A model generated the notes under the pieces. That model was given only the letters and a program-made list of their open reading frames with translations. It was not told the DNA's origin and did no database searches. Below are positions 52,770-63,924 of a DNA stretch of 64,000 bases, in pieces. Source of the stretch: Pempheris klunzingeri. Its lineage: Eukaryota; Chordata; Actinopteri; Acropomatiformes; Pempheridae. Location of the stretch: positions 16,882,721-16,946,720 of the forward strand of contig NC_092027.1 in NCBI RefSeq assembly GCF_042242105.1, given 5' to 3'. Made by a program: the position numbers and the translations under genes. Every line of letters begins with the position of its first letter. Positions within the stretch are counted from its first letter, which is position 1.

Positions 52770-53035
52770 TTGATTGTTCACTTTACATGCATGAGGAGCA
52801 TTACTCCGCCTGTGCAAAAAGTTGTGTTAATATCTCCTGCGGCTCTGGAGGAGCTTAGTGATGTCACCAGGGTTATGTCGCCTTGGGCTTGGAGACAACA
52901 GATTTATTATGCAACAGAAATGCTGCACTATAAACTGACAGTGTCTTGTTTGAAAGGTGTGGGCATTTACCAGGAAGGTAACAAAAGGTGCTGTCTGGTT
53001 GCATCATGGGAAATGTAGGATCCAGGAATTTACAC
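52770..53035 (+). repeat. Dispersed repeat, copy 2, just upstream of the connexin
   Basis: Blocks tgcggctctggagg, gatgtcac, gggcttggagac and gcatcatgggaaatgtagga (53002-53021) follow the same order as the copy at 38780-39062. The open frame 52770-53018 is incidental. Confidence 0.6.
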
Positions 53036-53303
53036 CCAGTTTTAGGAATTAAAAGTCATAATATCTCAGCTGTTGAGTTTAGTCCATCTTTTTAAATTTG
53101 TCTCTCTCAGATTAAGATGTAAGAAGTTGTGTTATATCACTGGAGCATTTGAACCCTCACTAAAAAAAATTGCTTTAAAGAATGACGAAGATGAAGATAA
53201 TGTGCTATGCTCTTAATCTAATAAATGGAAAGAGAGTATTTCACTTTTAAGCGCTTAAATTACTCTCTTTTCTAATCGACTCTGTCATTCGTCCATTGTT
53301 CAG

Positions 53304-53415
53304 GTTCAGATTATCAAGAACTTCATCGCACCGACCCCACCTGGTTTCCTGAGGAGCTCTTTCATCTCCCCTCCAGCCTTCTCCATCCCTTCCACCACCT
53401 CTAAAGGCAGCAGTC
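53304..53415 (+). other. Probable 5' UTR part of the connexin coding exon
   Basis: A pyrimidine-rich run (about 53263-53300) ends in ttgttcag at 53303, followed by 112 bases without a start codon before the ATG. Connexin genes usually have an upstream non-coding exon spliced just ahead of the coding exon, so 53303/53304 is a likely 3' splice site. The upstream exon itself was not found. Confidence 0.5.
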
Positions 53416-54726
53416 ATGAACTGGTCTGCGTTGGAGGCTCTCCTCAGTGGGGTCAACAAGTACTCCACTGTGTTCGGCCGCGTCTGGCTCTCCATGGTCT
53501 TCGTCTTCAGGGTGATGGTGTTCGTGGTGGCGGCACAGCGAGTGTGGGGCGATGAAAGCAAGGACTTTGTTTGTAACACAGCCCAGCCGGGCTGCAACAA
53601 CGTGTGCTACGACCACATCTTCCCCATCTCCCACATCCGCCTGTGGGCCCTGCAGCTCATCTTCGTCACCTGTCCATCGCTGATGGTGGTGGGGCACGTC
53701 AAGTATCGGGAGAAAAAGGACATGAAGTACACTGCCTCGCACAAGGGCGCCCATCTGTATGCCAACCCTGGGAAGAAACGTGGGGGGCTGTGGTGGACAT
53801 ACCTGGTGAGCACAAAGGGCTACTTAATTTTATTTCTTGCATCTCTGTAAATGCCACATGTAAAACACAGCAGTGCTTTTGTCTTGACCAAACTGAAGTT
53901 AGTCATTGTGAGGAATGTCAAATATAATTGCCATGGATGAGCAACTATGCACCAAAGGGTAGAGAAGACATTTGTATAATTATATATGATTTGTTTTCTC
54001 TGATCACAAGAAAAGGCGCTGACAGCTTCCTTTGCACCATTTCTTTTGCCCAATCAAAAACAAGTTTCACCATCCCTCCAAACTGGACTGGAGCTGTATG
54101 AGTTATGAGCTTATAATAGTTTAAAATGCTGTCTTGCTTCCAAAATGTATTATTCTTCCAGTTGTTATCAAACTCAGACCAGCAGTGACAGAAAAACCAC
54201 CTGGATATTGTTTCATCGACAGGCAAATTAACTATTGCCTCATTTATTTTCCTGAAAAATGTGTCTCCCAGTTTAACCCTCATTTGTTTTTTCATAGGTA
54301 AGTCTGATTTTCAAGGCAGGCTTTGATGCTGGCTTCCTTTACATCCTGTACCACATCTATCATGGGTACGACATGCCCCGCCTGTCCAAGTGCTCCCTGG
54401 AGCCGTGCCCCAACACGGTGGACTGCTACATATCGCGTCCCTCCGAGAAGAAGATCTTCACCCTCTTCATGGTGGTCTCCTCTGCTGTCTGCATCTTCAT
54501 GTGTATCTGTGAGATGGTTTACCTCATCTGCAAACGCATCCAGAAACTCGTCAGGAGGAAGACTGAGGCAGACAGGAGGATGTTCGTCGAGCATCACGAG
54601 ATGTCACCGCTGGCAGCCCCCAGGTCAGAGTTCAGGTCCAAAACATCAATCAGAGTGGATCCTACAGTCTCTATCCAAAATCTCAGTAACATCAAGGCTG
54701 AGGAGAAACAACCTAAGGAAAAATGA
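53416..54726 (+). CDS. Beta-type connexin (GJB3/GJB4/GJB5 group), coding region split by one intron
   Basis: This gene encodes a gap-junction channel subunit; six subunits form a hemichannel in the plasma membrane. Coding exons are 53416-53805 (130 codons) and 54298-54726 (142 codons plus TGA), giving 272 aa, about 31 kDa. The donor is CTG|gtgagc and the acceptor ttcatag|GTA, phase 0, and the join restores the family motif [18 protein letters not shown] at the start of TM3. Seen in the protein: an N-terminus beginning [19 protein letters not shown]1 cysteines at residues 53, 60 and 64 (CX6CX3C); E2 cysteines at 162, 167 and 173 (CX4CX5C); four hydrophobic segments near 22-40, 75-93, 131-150 and 184-206; and a short basic C-terminal tail. 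E2 and TM3 ([20 protein letters not shown]) resemble mammalian GJB4 and GJB5 most, while E1 resembles GJB3. The exact orthologue is uncertain, so no symbol is given. Most vertebrate connexins have a single coding exon, so the intron is notable. Confidence 0.95.
53806..54297 (+). other. Intron inside the connexin coding region (492 bp, phase 0)
   Basis: The intron has a GT donor at 53806, a tttgttttttcatag acceptor ending at 54297, and stop codons in the connexin frame beginning 14 codons past the donor. It is AT-rich and holds no other feature. An unspliced transcript would end the protein at 144 aa, before TM3. Confidence 0.9.
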
Positions 54727-55260
54727 TGGCCAGCATGGCAGCAGTCATGTTGGAAAACTGAGCAAGGTACTCAAGGGACCACTGCAAGGAAATGCATTCA
54801 TCAGACCCCATGGAGAGCTGCTGCTCAACACTGAAGACATCCATCAATTTAGGGACTTAAGACAGCGTTCTGTAAATATTATCAACTTAAATGACTTTCT
54901 GCAGGAATGGGCACCTCACACATGGAAATTAATCCTTATAAAGGATGATTTCAGAGAGGGTAAAGGGTTTTAGAGTACTTTTTGGAATGAGTTTGTGTTG
55001 TGAGTGTGTGGATGCTTGACCAGTTTAAGCCGTTCTATCTGGTACTCTGTAAATAAAACTATAAAATGCTGAAAGAAGTGATGTAAATGTAAAGTGAAAA
55101 AAGAGTGAACCCTTTCCCTGAACATGCACACTGCCCCTTAATGAATGAAACAAGATGAAGCACAGAGTGTGCTTCCTTTAGGGGAACACCATAATCAGCA
55201 AAAATCACTTAAGGGCTTTTCGTTCTCAGATATGCAATATGAATAAAAAGCTCTTCATTG
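54727..55260 (+). other. Connexin 3' UTR with candidate polyadenylation signals
   Basis: AATAAA occurs at 55052-55057 and again at 55242-55247. Either could end the transcript. An open frame on this strand at 54323-54973 overlaps the second coding exon in another frame and is not a separate gene. Confidence 0.55.
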
Positions 55261-55560
55261 TTCGAGAGCCACTTTGACTCCTGTTGAGAGCTGATGATCT
55301 CACACTATTAAATCTGAATTGCTTAATGAAGGTATGATACACTTTATGAAGAAATTCATACCACTGAAAAAATTATACTACGTGTCCTCAAATTTGTTTA
55401 AATTTAAAAAAGAATGAAGTAAGATGTCAGATGATCGTATATTTTGTTTTACACTTTGTATTTATTACTGTGATCTATAAAGCAATCTCAATCTTAATAT
55501 ATTTCAGTGTGTCTCCTTTATTTATTTTTTAAAACTTTTTGCAAATATCATACATGAAAC

Positions 55561-55800
55561 TACACTGTTGCCCATAAAGTTGGAATAAAATGTTTTTTAC
55601 CTCTTCTCATGAAATGATTGTGACAATGTGATTTATTCTTGATAAATAAAGTGTATATCTTCTCAACTTCATTGATCAAACTCTTCCAAACATATCACAG
55701 TGAAACTTAAACCACAATTAACCTTTGCAAACTGTGTATTCAGGCTTTAACTAAATTGGGGGTATTGAACAATTATTCCAACTTTATGGGCAACAGTGTA
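55561..55800. mobile_element. 240-bp non-autonomous TIR element (Tc1/mariner-type MITE)
   Basis: The first 28 bases, starting TACACTGTTGCCCATAAAGT, are the exact reverse complement of the last 28. Both ends begin with TA, consistent with a TA target-site duplication. The interior is AT-rich and non-coding. It sits between the connexin 3' end and the pef1 promoter. Superfamily is inferred from the TA ends; the sequence shows the inverted repeat directly. Confidence 0.9.
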
Positions 55801-56199
55801 TCTTGTAGCTTCCACTTAAGAGTTACAAGTTTGGGATTTAAGATACATTTTGGGGACAGGAAAGTTATTATAAGTTGTTATTTTGTTTTTTTTTAAAAAA
55901 AAGATAAGAAATGATAAAATACTTTAACATAAAACAATGGTTAAAAAGCATTAAGATTATTATTAGACTTTACTTAAGATGGGTTGTTCTAATGGATTGC
56001 GCGTTGGTTAGTCATACGAACATCATTGAGTGATCTGAATGAGATTGAGACATCGAATAAAGAAACAAAAACATGTCCTACCAACAGGTTTCTGTAAAGC
56101 CAGTACTTATTATGGTCACAGCCAGTGACTAACTCACCAAGTATTGGGTTATATTCATGAGACTGACAGTCAGAGTGATTCATGCTTATTTGCTCTGTC

Positions 56200-56352
56200 G
56201 TCATCGCTTTTCCACTCTGCCGTCCAATCAGGAACAAGGGACGCGGGTGCGGTTTTGACAGACCCGGAAATGCACCAATAGTGACGCTGAGCCGGACGGC
56301 GCCGTGTCCTCCCTCACTGCTGTCTTGTTGAAGGAAGTAAAGTCTGTCAAAC
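56200..56352 (+). promoter_or_regulatory. Likely pef1 promoter and 5' UTR
   Basis: This short stretch has more GC and CpG than its surroundings. It has a CCAAT box at 56224-56228 (tccaatcagg), a second CCAAT at 56274-56278, an ETS-like ccggaa near 56264, and no clear TATA box. This is the usual pattern for a broadly expressed gene. It ends at the ATG of pef1. The transcription start cannot be placed exactly. Confidence 0.5.
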
Positions 56353-59300
56353 ATGAGTTTTCACTACGGCCAGGTACCGAAATACTGCAGTTTTCTTGTG
56401 TCTTTGTTCATTACAGTGACGTGTTAACATTGTTAAGTAACTGTAGCGTCTGTGTTTTTGCCTTGATACACCGTAACTAATGGTTTATGTTTTGGAAACA
56501 CTAGTAACGTTAGCTGTGCGTTAGTTTGCTACGGACAGTGATAGCGGTGTGGCCAGCTGCTACATTCAGTATCTTACGTAGCTGTGTGCTTTACTAACGT
56601 TATAGTCATTTAATTTGCGCTAACAATGCTGACATTATAGCTGAACGACATAGAACTGCTGTAGCTTGTGTTCCCGTTTTTTAATTGACAACAGCCGTCT
56701 TGATAAGTCCTTGTGTTCTCATTCGGAGGTTACTGTGTTTTTATGGGCAAAATGTGGCTTTAGGTTTTTCTTGAAGTGGTGGGAAAAGTATCCACATCCT
56801 TCCAAGTAGGAGTATTGATATTTAACTCTAAAGGTGTTAAAGTCATGCTTACAAGTACATAAGTATTATCAGCAAAGTTAAAGCTTCAAACTACTGACAA
56901 TGGCCCCTCCCTTGTCTCATATTTGGCTTTTCTATTAAACAGTCACATTATTGTTAGTAAGCTGTATTGAAACTTTGAATAGAGCTCATTTAGCCTATTT
57001 TGTATCCTGGGTAGCTACTGTATCATATTTTAGGTACCAACTACATGTTTTGTAAGTAAACTGGCTAACAGGCTAACTGTAGCTGCCAGATGAATATGTG
57101 AAATCTCTATATATGAAATCTATTAGAGTACAAAGTAGTAGAAAATGGATACACACAAGTTCAACTACCTCAAAAATAAAGTACGAAAACAGTGCTTGAG
57201 TAAATGTACACAGCCACTTGTTAATACTGGGTAGTGAGTACTTCTACTACCTTAAGTCGTCTATCTGTGGTACTCAGATTTTAATACTTAATAGCTGTTG
57301 ATGACTTTTTTCATCTCACAGGACAGGATATAAGAGGTTCAGTCCAGCCACCCACAGCCCAGTTCTTCCTTGTATTTATCATGCAGTCCCAGTAAACGTT
57401 GCCCTTGTCTGTCACTGTAGGGCTATCCAGCAGGAAACCACCCACCACCAGGTGCTCCATACAGGGGAGGCAGTGGTCCCTATGGGCATCCCCCCTCAGC
57501 TCCGTATGGAGGTGCAACAGCTCCACCAGGGGGGGGTGCGTATGGTGCTTATGGAGCCCCAGGTCAGGGAGGGCAGTACGGGCATGGACCAGGGGGTGCC
57601 CCCGGCGGGCCTTATGGGGGTTACGGGGGACAACCTCACGGAGGACCTTATGGACAGCACGCTCCTGCAGGTAACTATGGGCTAAGACTGGAGCTGTGTA
57701 AACTTGTGCTTGTGGGAGTTGAACACGCGTTCTCTGAACACGAGGAGACTGCAGATAGGCCCCTCGCTCCCCTTTTTCATTGCCTCTCTCTCCTTTTCAC
57801 TCCCCCTCACTCACTGGTGGCATGATGGATAGAAAATGACTTGCGTTCCCAGACAGTCATGTAGAGACAGGGTTCAGTTTGCGCCCCTCAGCAGGATTAC
57901 ACGGCTGGAGTGATGACTCCGGTAATACTGAGTGAGGGCTAAACAGAGTAAGAGACAGATGGGTAAAGAGTGTGTGTGTGTGTGTGTGTGAGTGTGTGAG
58001 TGTGTGTGATTACCCCGTTTCCTGTAGAAGCTAAGCTTAAGTCAGAACCTGATAGCCTATGTTGCTATCAGTCCCCACAGGGACAGAATCCATCAGGGTC
58101 TGGCCTAAAGTGTGCCCTGTCTCTCTCTCCACATTCATTTTTCTGACAATCAGCCCTCGTTCCACTCCTCCCCTCATCTCGTACAGCATTCCCTAACCCT
58201 CCCTTTCTCTTCCTCCATGTATTCAGGTAATGGCCACTATCACTATCTCTCTGTCTCTCTCACAGTGATGACTTCTCCGCAGCCCTGCCTTGACCCCGCC
58301 ACTACCTTTTTCATAAGCTGTGCCTTTCTGAAACCCAGAGCATTTATAACTAAGGTTTAAGAGGTTTTCTTTTTCTTTAACTGGTTTTGCAACTGTAGGG
58401 AGATTCATTATTCATGTTTCCCATATTGGAAGGTTATGCAGCATTCAATTAATTAGATTGGACAGTGGAATTGTCATAGTTATCAGCTATTTCCAGCTGT
58501 CACAAACCAGTATTAGACACCTGATGAAATGTGTTTGTTGGTATAATCTCACACAATTGTTATGTTTTTTTCCACACATTCTTCCAGCAAGTGACATGTT
58601 AATAGTGTATCTACTACCCGTTAAAATCAAAAGCATGGGACTGCCCTTAGTAGTCGGAATTATTCTTAGCACATCATTTATATATGAAGTACATTCAGTG
58701 TTCTAGTCATTGGATACTGTACTGTTTTCCAAATCAGTGCCGTCTAAACCCCAAAGCCAAGCACAGATGTATTATTTTTTATGATCAAGTTTCTGCTTGG
58801 CAGAGTCAGTGAAGTTTCCACTGTCAGACAGCAGAATCGAGTTTCTTCATCTCCAAGTAAATAAATGATTATTTTGCATCGGTACCAGGCAGCCGCTTCA
58901 TTTCCAAGAATCCTCTCCGTCTTATTCTTTGCTCTTTGAGTATTTCTTTTTCCCACATATATCTGTTGTTCCTCAAAGTCTGAGAGCTTGAGTGAAATAA
59001 TAAGCGGTAAGAAATATATAACGACGGGAAACGATAAAGAGAATAAATCAAAGTAGTTGGCTCAGACAGATTGAAGAGGGAAAGCAGCGATAGAAGCAGG
59101 AGCACGCAAAGAAAACAATGCTGCAGTGATGGGCATCTTCAAAGTCAGTCTGCAGCAGCGCCCCTTTCTTCGCCATCCTATTAATGCTCTTATTTCTCCT
59201 CTCTGTAGGTAACATCCCTCCTGGTGTTAACCCAGAGGCGTACCAGTGGTTCCAAAGTGTTGACACCGACCGCAGCGGCTTCATCAACCTAAAGGAGCTG

Positions 59301-60070
59301 AAGCAGGCACTTGTCAACTCCAACTGGTCCGCTTTTAACGACGAGACCTGCCTCATGATGATCAGTGAGTCACACAGTTGCAGCCAAGCGAAACGCTCAA
59401 CAGAGTCTGAGTCGATGAATTGATTATAAATGCTTTGACAGTGTGTCTTGAGGCAAAGAGACGCAGAGTTTAACTTTGCAAAATACTTTTAGAGACTACA
59501 GCAAAGAGGAGGAGGACGTTATTTGGGATAAAACAAATGACTTCAGGAGTGGGAGGGGTGGCTTATATATGCGAGGAGCCCCCTGAATCTCCCAAACTTC
59601 TAAATAGAATTTTCTTGTTTGTAAAAGAAGAGATTTAGGCAGCAAAGAGTCAGTCTGAAAAAATGACTGAGTCATGTTTGTCTCTGTGCCTGTTAGTTAG
59701 AGTCTCCTTACATTCCAGCTGTATTTGCCAGAGGGTGACTAGCGTGCTCCATCACTATCTCGAATGAGAAACGTGTGACTTGTGTTTGCTACCTTTTAGA
59801 TAATTCAAGGACGTGGGACACATGCACGAAAATGCACATCGTGTCACAATAACCAAATAAAACAGTCTGAGTCTCGTTTGGCTGAGCGTGCTGTGTTTTG
59901 CATTTCTTGTTAGACATGTTTGACAAGACGCGGTCAGGCCGAATAGATCTGTTTGGCTTCTCGGCTCTGTGGGACTTCATGCAGCGGTGGAGAGCGCTCT
60001 TTCAGCAGTACGACAGAGACCGCTCAGGCTGCATCAGCGGCACGGAGCTACACCAAGGTAACCAGTCAGC

Positions 60071-60105
<35 letters not shown>

Positions 60106-60443
60106 AATTAGTTTAGTTTAAATGTAGGCTGAAGAAAACCAAAGACTCTCAGAGACACAAAATTCACTCCCATGTTGTTTCTCTCTCCTCGGCCCTCCCC
60201 CTCCTCTGCTCAGCCCTTGCGCAGATGGGCTACAACCTGAGTCCCCAGTTTTCTGAGGTGCTGGTGCGGCGCTTCGCCGTGCAGGGCAGACGGCCCGGCA
60301 TCCACCTGGACCGCTTCATCCACGTGTGCACCCAGCTCCAGCTCATGACCCAGGTGTTCAGGGAGAGAGACACCAGCATGACGGGCAGCGTCCGCCTCAG
60401 CTACGAGGACTTCCTCTCTGGGGCCATCACCAGGCTCATGTGA
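56353..60443 (+). CDS. pef1: Peflin, penta-EF-hand calcium-binding protein
   Basis: Five coding exons: 56353-56373, 57421-57670, 59209-59364, 59914-60057 and 60214-60443. All introns are GT-AG, phases 0, 1, 1, 1, and the joins give 266 aa (human peflin is 284). Residues 1-90 are a Gly/Pro/Tyr/Ala-rich low-complexity region with GGPYGG-type repeats, the hallmark of peflin. The penta-EF-hand domain follows: EF1 loop 109-120 ([12 protein letters not shown]), EF2 146-157 ([12 protein letters not shown], lacking the usual last Glu), EF3 176-187 ([12 protein letters not shown]), then two degenerate hands ending in [12 protein letters not shown]. In mammals peflin heterodimerises with ALG-2 (PDCD6) through EF5, tunes COPII vesicle export at ER exit sites, and acts with ALG-2 as co-adaptor of CUL3-KLHL12. 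Start chosen: the MSFHYGQ exon lies beside a CCAAT promoter and splices in frame. Intron 1 (1,047 bp) and intron 3 (549 bp) hold nothing recognised; intron 2 (1,538 bp) and intron 4 (156 bp) carry TG repeats. Confidence 0.96.
57970..58008. repeat. (TG)n microsatellite in pef1 intron 2
   Basis: The TG run is interrupted by two AG steps (TGTGTGAGTG). It is intronic and about 300 bp past the exon 2 donor. Confidence 0.95.
60072..60102. repeat. (TG)n microsatellite in pef1 intron 4
   Basis: This uninterrupted TG run of about 31 bases begins 14 bases after the exon 4 donor, in an intron of only 156 bp. Confidence 0.95.
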
Positions 60444-61490
60444 GCCTCACTCCACCGACAGTCCCTCATGCTGCGGACTCACAGCACCATTCCATGTTCA
60501 GGTCTTATTTTGGTCAGTTTTTAATGATATGTTTACAGCACATCAGCCAGTACACATCAGTCCATGGCTTGTTGCTGTAAGTAGATACCGCCAAACATCG
60601 TGCTCCTGAATGAAGTTCAGTGACTGCTGTAAAGGTAGCTACAGCCTTTCACGGAGGGCTTAACATTCACAGGAAAGTGATTGTGGCTTCATTCATAGAC
60701 TGAAGTTCCTAATCTTACCAGAGATGCCTTGGAGACAGTCAGCAAGTCTCTTGTTTACTAGCACCAGTAAAATTCTGAATAGTTAAACCGAGATACAAGA
60801 GAGCACCTGTTTACACACGCTGGTTTAATTCTCTGAATGTTGGCCTGACAACCCCACCGACCATATGCCTGTCAGCACCGAATCAGCGCAAAGAGTTAAA
60901 GAACAGCACTTTAACAGCAACCTACGTTTGACTGCGTGACAATGATTGTGCTCATCTGCAAATTTCAAGTCCTGTGAATTTACTCACACGCAGCAGTCAC
61001 ATGTTCCTGTGCCATGAAAAGGATTTCAAATTTTGAATTTAATCTATATGCATCAGCAGTATTCAGCATTTTTAGATCTCCGTGCAGTAGTTGTTGCTTT
61101 GTATTGCAACATGTCTAATTGAGCAAAAAAGGGCCCCAATTTTATGATATTAGAACGATCCTACTCTCACACTCATTGTGTCATTAAAGCTCTGCAACTA
61201 AGTGGAGTGAATTTGTTTTTAAGTTTTGCTGAATTGCACTCCTGTAAGCCACTATCAGCTATAAATAAAAACTAATTATCCGCGACCGAAAGATAAGTGA
61301 CCCAGAAGCACTAAAAAGTGTTCCCATTATTGGTTTGCCACTTTCACCTCAGTAAAATGGGATTTTAAGTGATCAATGTGATCTAGTCGTTTATCATTAA
61401 ATACACTCCGCCGATCAACCACTAAACATGCCACAATGGTTGAAATGCCAAAAACAAATAAATGCTTTTGTATCACGTTCTGGTGTGTTC
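60444..61490 (+). other. pef1: pef1 3' UTR and polyadenylation signals
   Basis: AATAAA lies at 61264-61269 and 61457-61462. The second is followed within about 30 bases by a GT-rich stretch (tctggtgtgttc), as expected for a cleavage site, so a 3' UTR of about 1 kb is plausible. No other feature is seen. Confidence 0.55.
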
Positions 61491-62144
61491 ACATTCTTGA
61501 CTGACAATCATTCACTGTGACAGTTCCACACGTTTAGAAGAACTTTAATATATTATAGCAAACTACATACAGTGTTTAACCTGTAGAGTGTATAATAAGA
61601 GTGTGTAATATATAAAGAGAATATAATGTGCATCCGGCACATAACAGTTTACTGTCAGTATTACAGCTTTAGCACATTTTCACGAGCTTAGCTTATATTT
61701 TTTGGTGTAAAAAGCAAGAGAACAGTAATCGTGAGTACTTGAATAGAGTAAAGAATATTTAATCTCAGCAAAAGTGCGGCTGTTAATGCAGCAGTCATTT
61801 CCAGTTGAAATCCAAACCCTACTCGCGGCCTTTGACCTCAAACGGCTGCTTGTCTCTACCTTTGCAGAGGGCAGTTTGGCTGCACAAAAGACCTTCTGTC
61901 CTCTGCTTCCACATCTGTGGCTCCACTCCCTCACCATCTGTTACTCTGCTTGATCACAGCCTGTGTTAAGAGCACTCCTGCTTCACCTCGTCTCCTCCCA
62001 AATCAGACGCAATCCATCAAATTCTCCTGTGCATCGGTCTTGGTCGTATCCCACCTCCGTCTCCTCCTCTCACCTCTCCCTCCGTCGATTTCCGAGGCAG
62101 AACGTACGTGTCTCTGTGTCTTTAAGCACACTTTGTGCCACCAT

Positions 62145-62165
62145 CCCCCCCCCCCCCCCCCCCCC
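62145..62165. repeat. Poly(C) tract, 21 bases
   Basis: Uninterrupted run of 21 cytosines. Confidence 0.95.
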
Positions 62166-63220
62166 GTTCTGTTGACACATCACCTGAACATGGATGCGCT
62201 GTGGCCAAAAGTGCACCATGCTTGAAGGCTATAGAAAGTATTGCTTTTTTTCTGGCTTTTCAGCAGTGATTTAACGTTAAAGTCCTGGTTGTCATTTCCT
62301 GTGTAATGAGGAAATTTCCCACCTCACTGACCATGCCTGACATCTGTAATTAACTTGGGCAAATAGAGTAGGTCTATAGGGCCTCAGTCAGCGAGGATGT
62401 GACGCTCCACTCTGTCAGCTCCAGTTTGTGATTTGGATTGATAAGATGGTTGTATTTTTACATAAAAAGCTTGGCTAGCGCAGCTCTAAATCTGATTTAC
62501 TAATAAGCAGGAGCTGATGAAATAATCCTGGCACTGCTAAGGTAGCTGGTAAAGCAGAACTGGCACTAGTAATGTTGTTTTTCCGCAGGGGATGAACACA
62601 TTTCACTTTATCTGACAGGTCTGATCAAATGCCAGCACTGGCAACTACAAGATGGACAGCGCAGAGGGAGGAACTGCTTAAAAGAATCATTTTGAAGCAT
62701 GAAGCGTAATCACCCACACAGAATCCTGTTAATCACAATCATTTCAGCATTCATTTGAAGTAACGACGACATAAAGATTTGGATACCGCTTCAATTTTTT
62801 TAACCTTCTGCAATCGGCACAAATCATCAGCGAGCCTGGACTGGTCATCGCTGCATGACAGGCTGCATTCCAGTGGCTATAGATCAGCCCTGTGCCCTGC
62901 TCACTGCGTTTTAAGGAAAACCTTTAGGCCTGGGAGCTGAAATATCAGTGTCATCGATCATGTCGAGGTCTGACACTTACTGATTCATTACCCAGAAACT
63001 ATAGTCGCATGGAGGGATATTTTCTTCCCAAGATAGTCTGGGATTTATGGTTTCCTGCTGGGTGACTGAAATGTACACAATTTCTCTGCGTCCCCCCATA
63101 AGCAGAAACAAAGCTTCTGAATCTGTCTGTGTCTTTATACAGTATACAAAGCCTCTGAAAGTGGCTCTGTCTTTATATGCCAAAATGTTATTTTATAAAA
63201 GAAAACTATCTTTTCACTTC

Positions 63221-63240
63221 GGGGGGGAGGGGGAGGGGGG
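63221..63240 (+). repeat. G-rich tract with G-quadruplex pattern
   Basis: The tract reads G7-A-G5-A-G6. Four G3 runs with short loops fit within it. Confidence 0.8.
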
Positions 63241-63924
63241 TAGCTCATGCCTTGTCAGCATACGACACAATGCTGGTGACAGATCTGTCAGCCTCTCATG
63301 AGTATTCCTCGAGAGGAGGATTTTGCCATTGATGTTTGAACACAGAAAGATTGTTTTTTTGTGGTTCAACAGCTTGAGACGACATCTCAAAAAAAATCAT
63401 GCAGGGAAATTGTTCAGCTGTTTTAATGCTTACATAACATGTTACCTGATCAATGGATCACTGAGTCTGACCTCTAGTTTCATTTCCTGTTACAGTGAGT
63501 CCACATTTTATTGATCTTAAATTTTGATTTTAACGTATGTGTCTTTACTTACTGTCTATAAAGTAATTATTGTAGCATTGTAGTAGTCAGTATTATTTAT
63601 TTATTATTAGTTTATATATATAGCACATTTCATATGACAGACGAACCTTAATATGCCTGAAAGTAAAAAGCAAAGATCACATGTGACAAAAAACACATAA
63701 TATAAAACATATAAAGTAAGAATGTATTTTTCTATATGAAAACAATTCAGATAAAGATATAAAAGATAAGAGGCTATAATCAGCACCAGTAGTGCTTGCA
63801 GCAGATATTGTTGTGTGTCCTTAAACAAGCAAAATGCATTCCTCATGTCAGCAGTGTGCTGTTTTCACCACTAGGCGGCGGTGAAACACAGAGGAAAGCG
63901 CAGCTGAAACCTTCTTATTTGCAG

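Larger units (their letters stand above)
61491..63900. other. Non-coding, homopolymer tracts, no gene recognised
   Basis: It holds a 21-base C run (62145-62165), a G-rich tract (63221-63240), and an L2-tail-like phrase near 63610. The open frames are short and overlapping; none has a recognisable domain. Confidence 0.6.

Noticed and set aside
53401..53754. Minus-strand frames of 117 codons over the connexin exon
   Set aside because: Antisense shadows of a conserved coding exon.
54323..54973. 216-codon + frame over the connexin second exon
   Set aside because: It is the shifted frame of the connexin exon, which has the diagnostic cysteine pattern in the correct frame.
57399..57685. Two further + frames over pef1 exon 2
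   Set aside because: Shadow frames of the GC-rich Gly/Pro/Tyr exon; the peflin frame joins correctly to exons 1 and 3.
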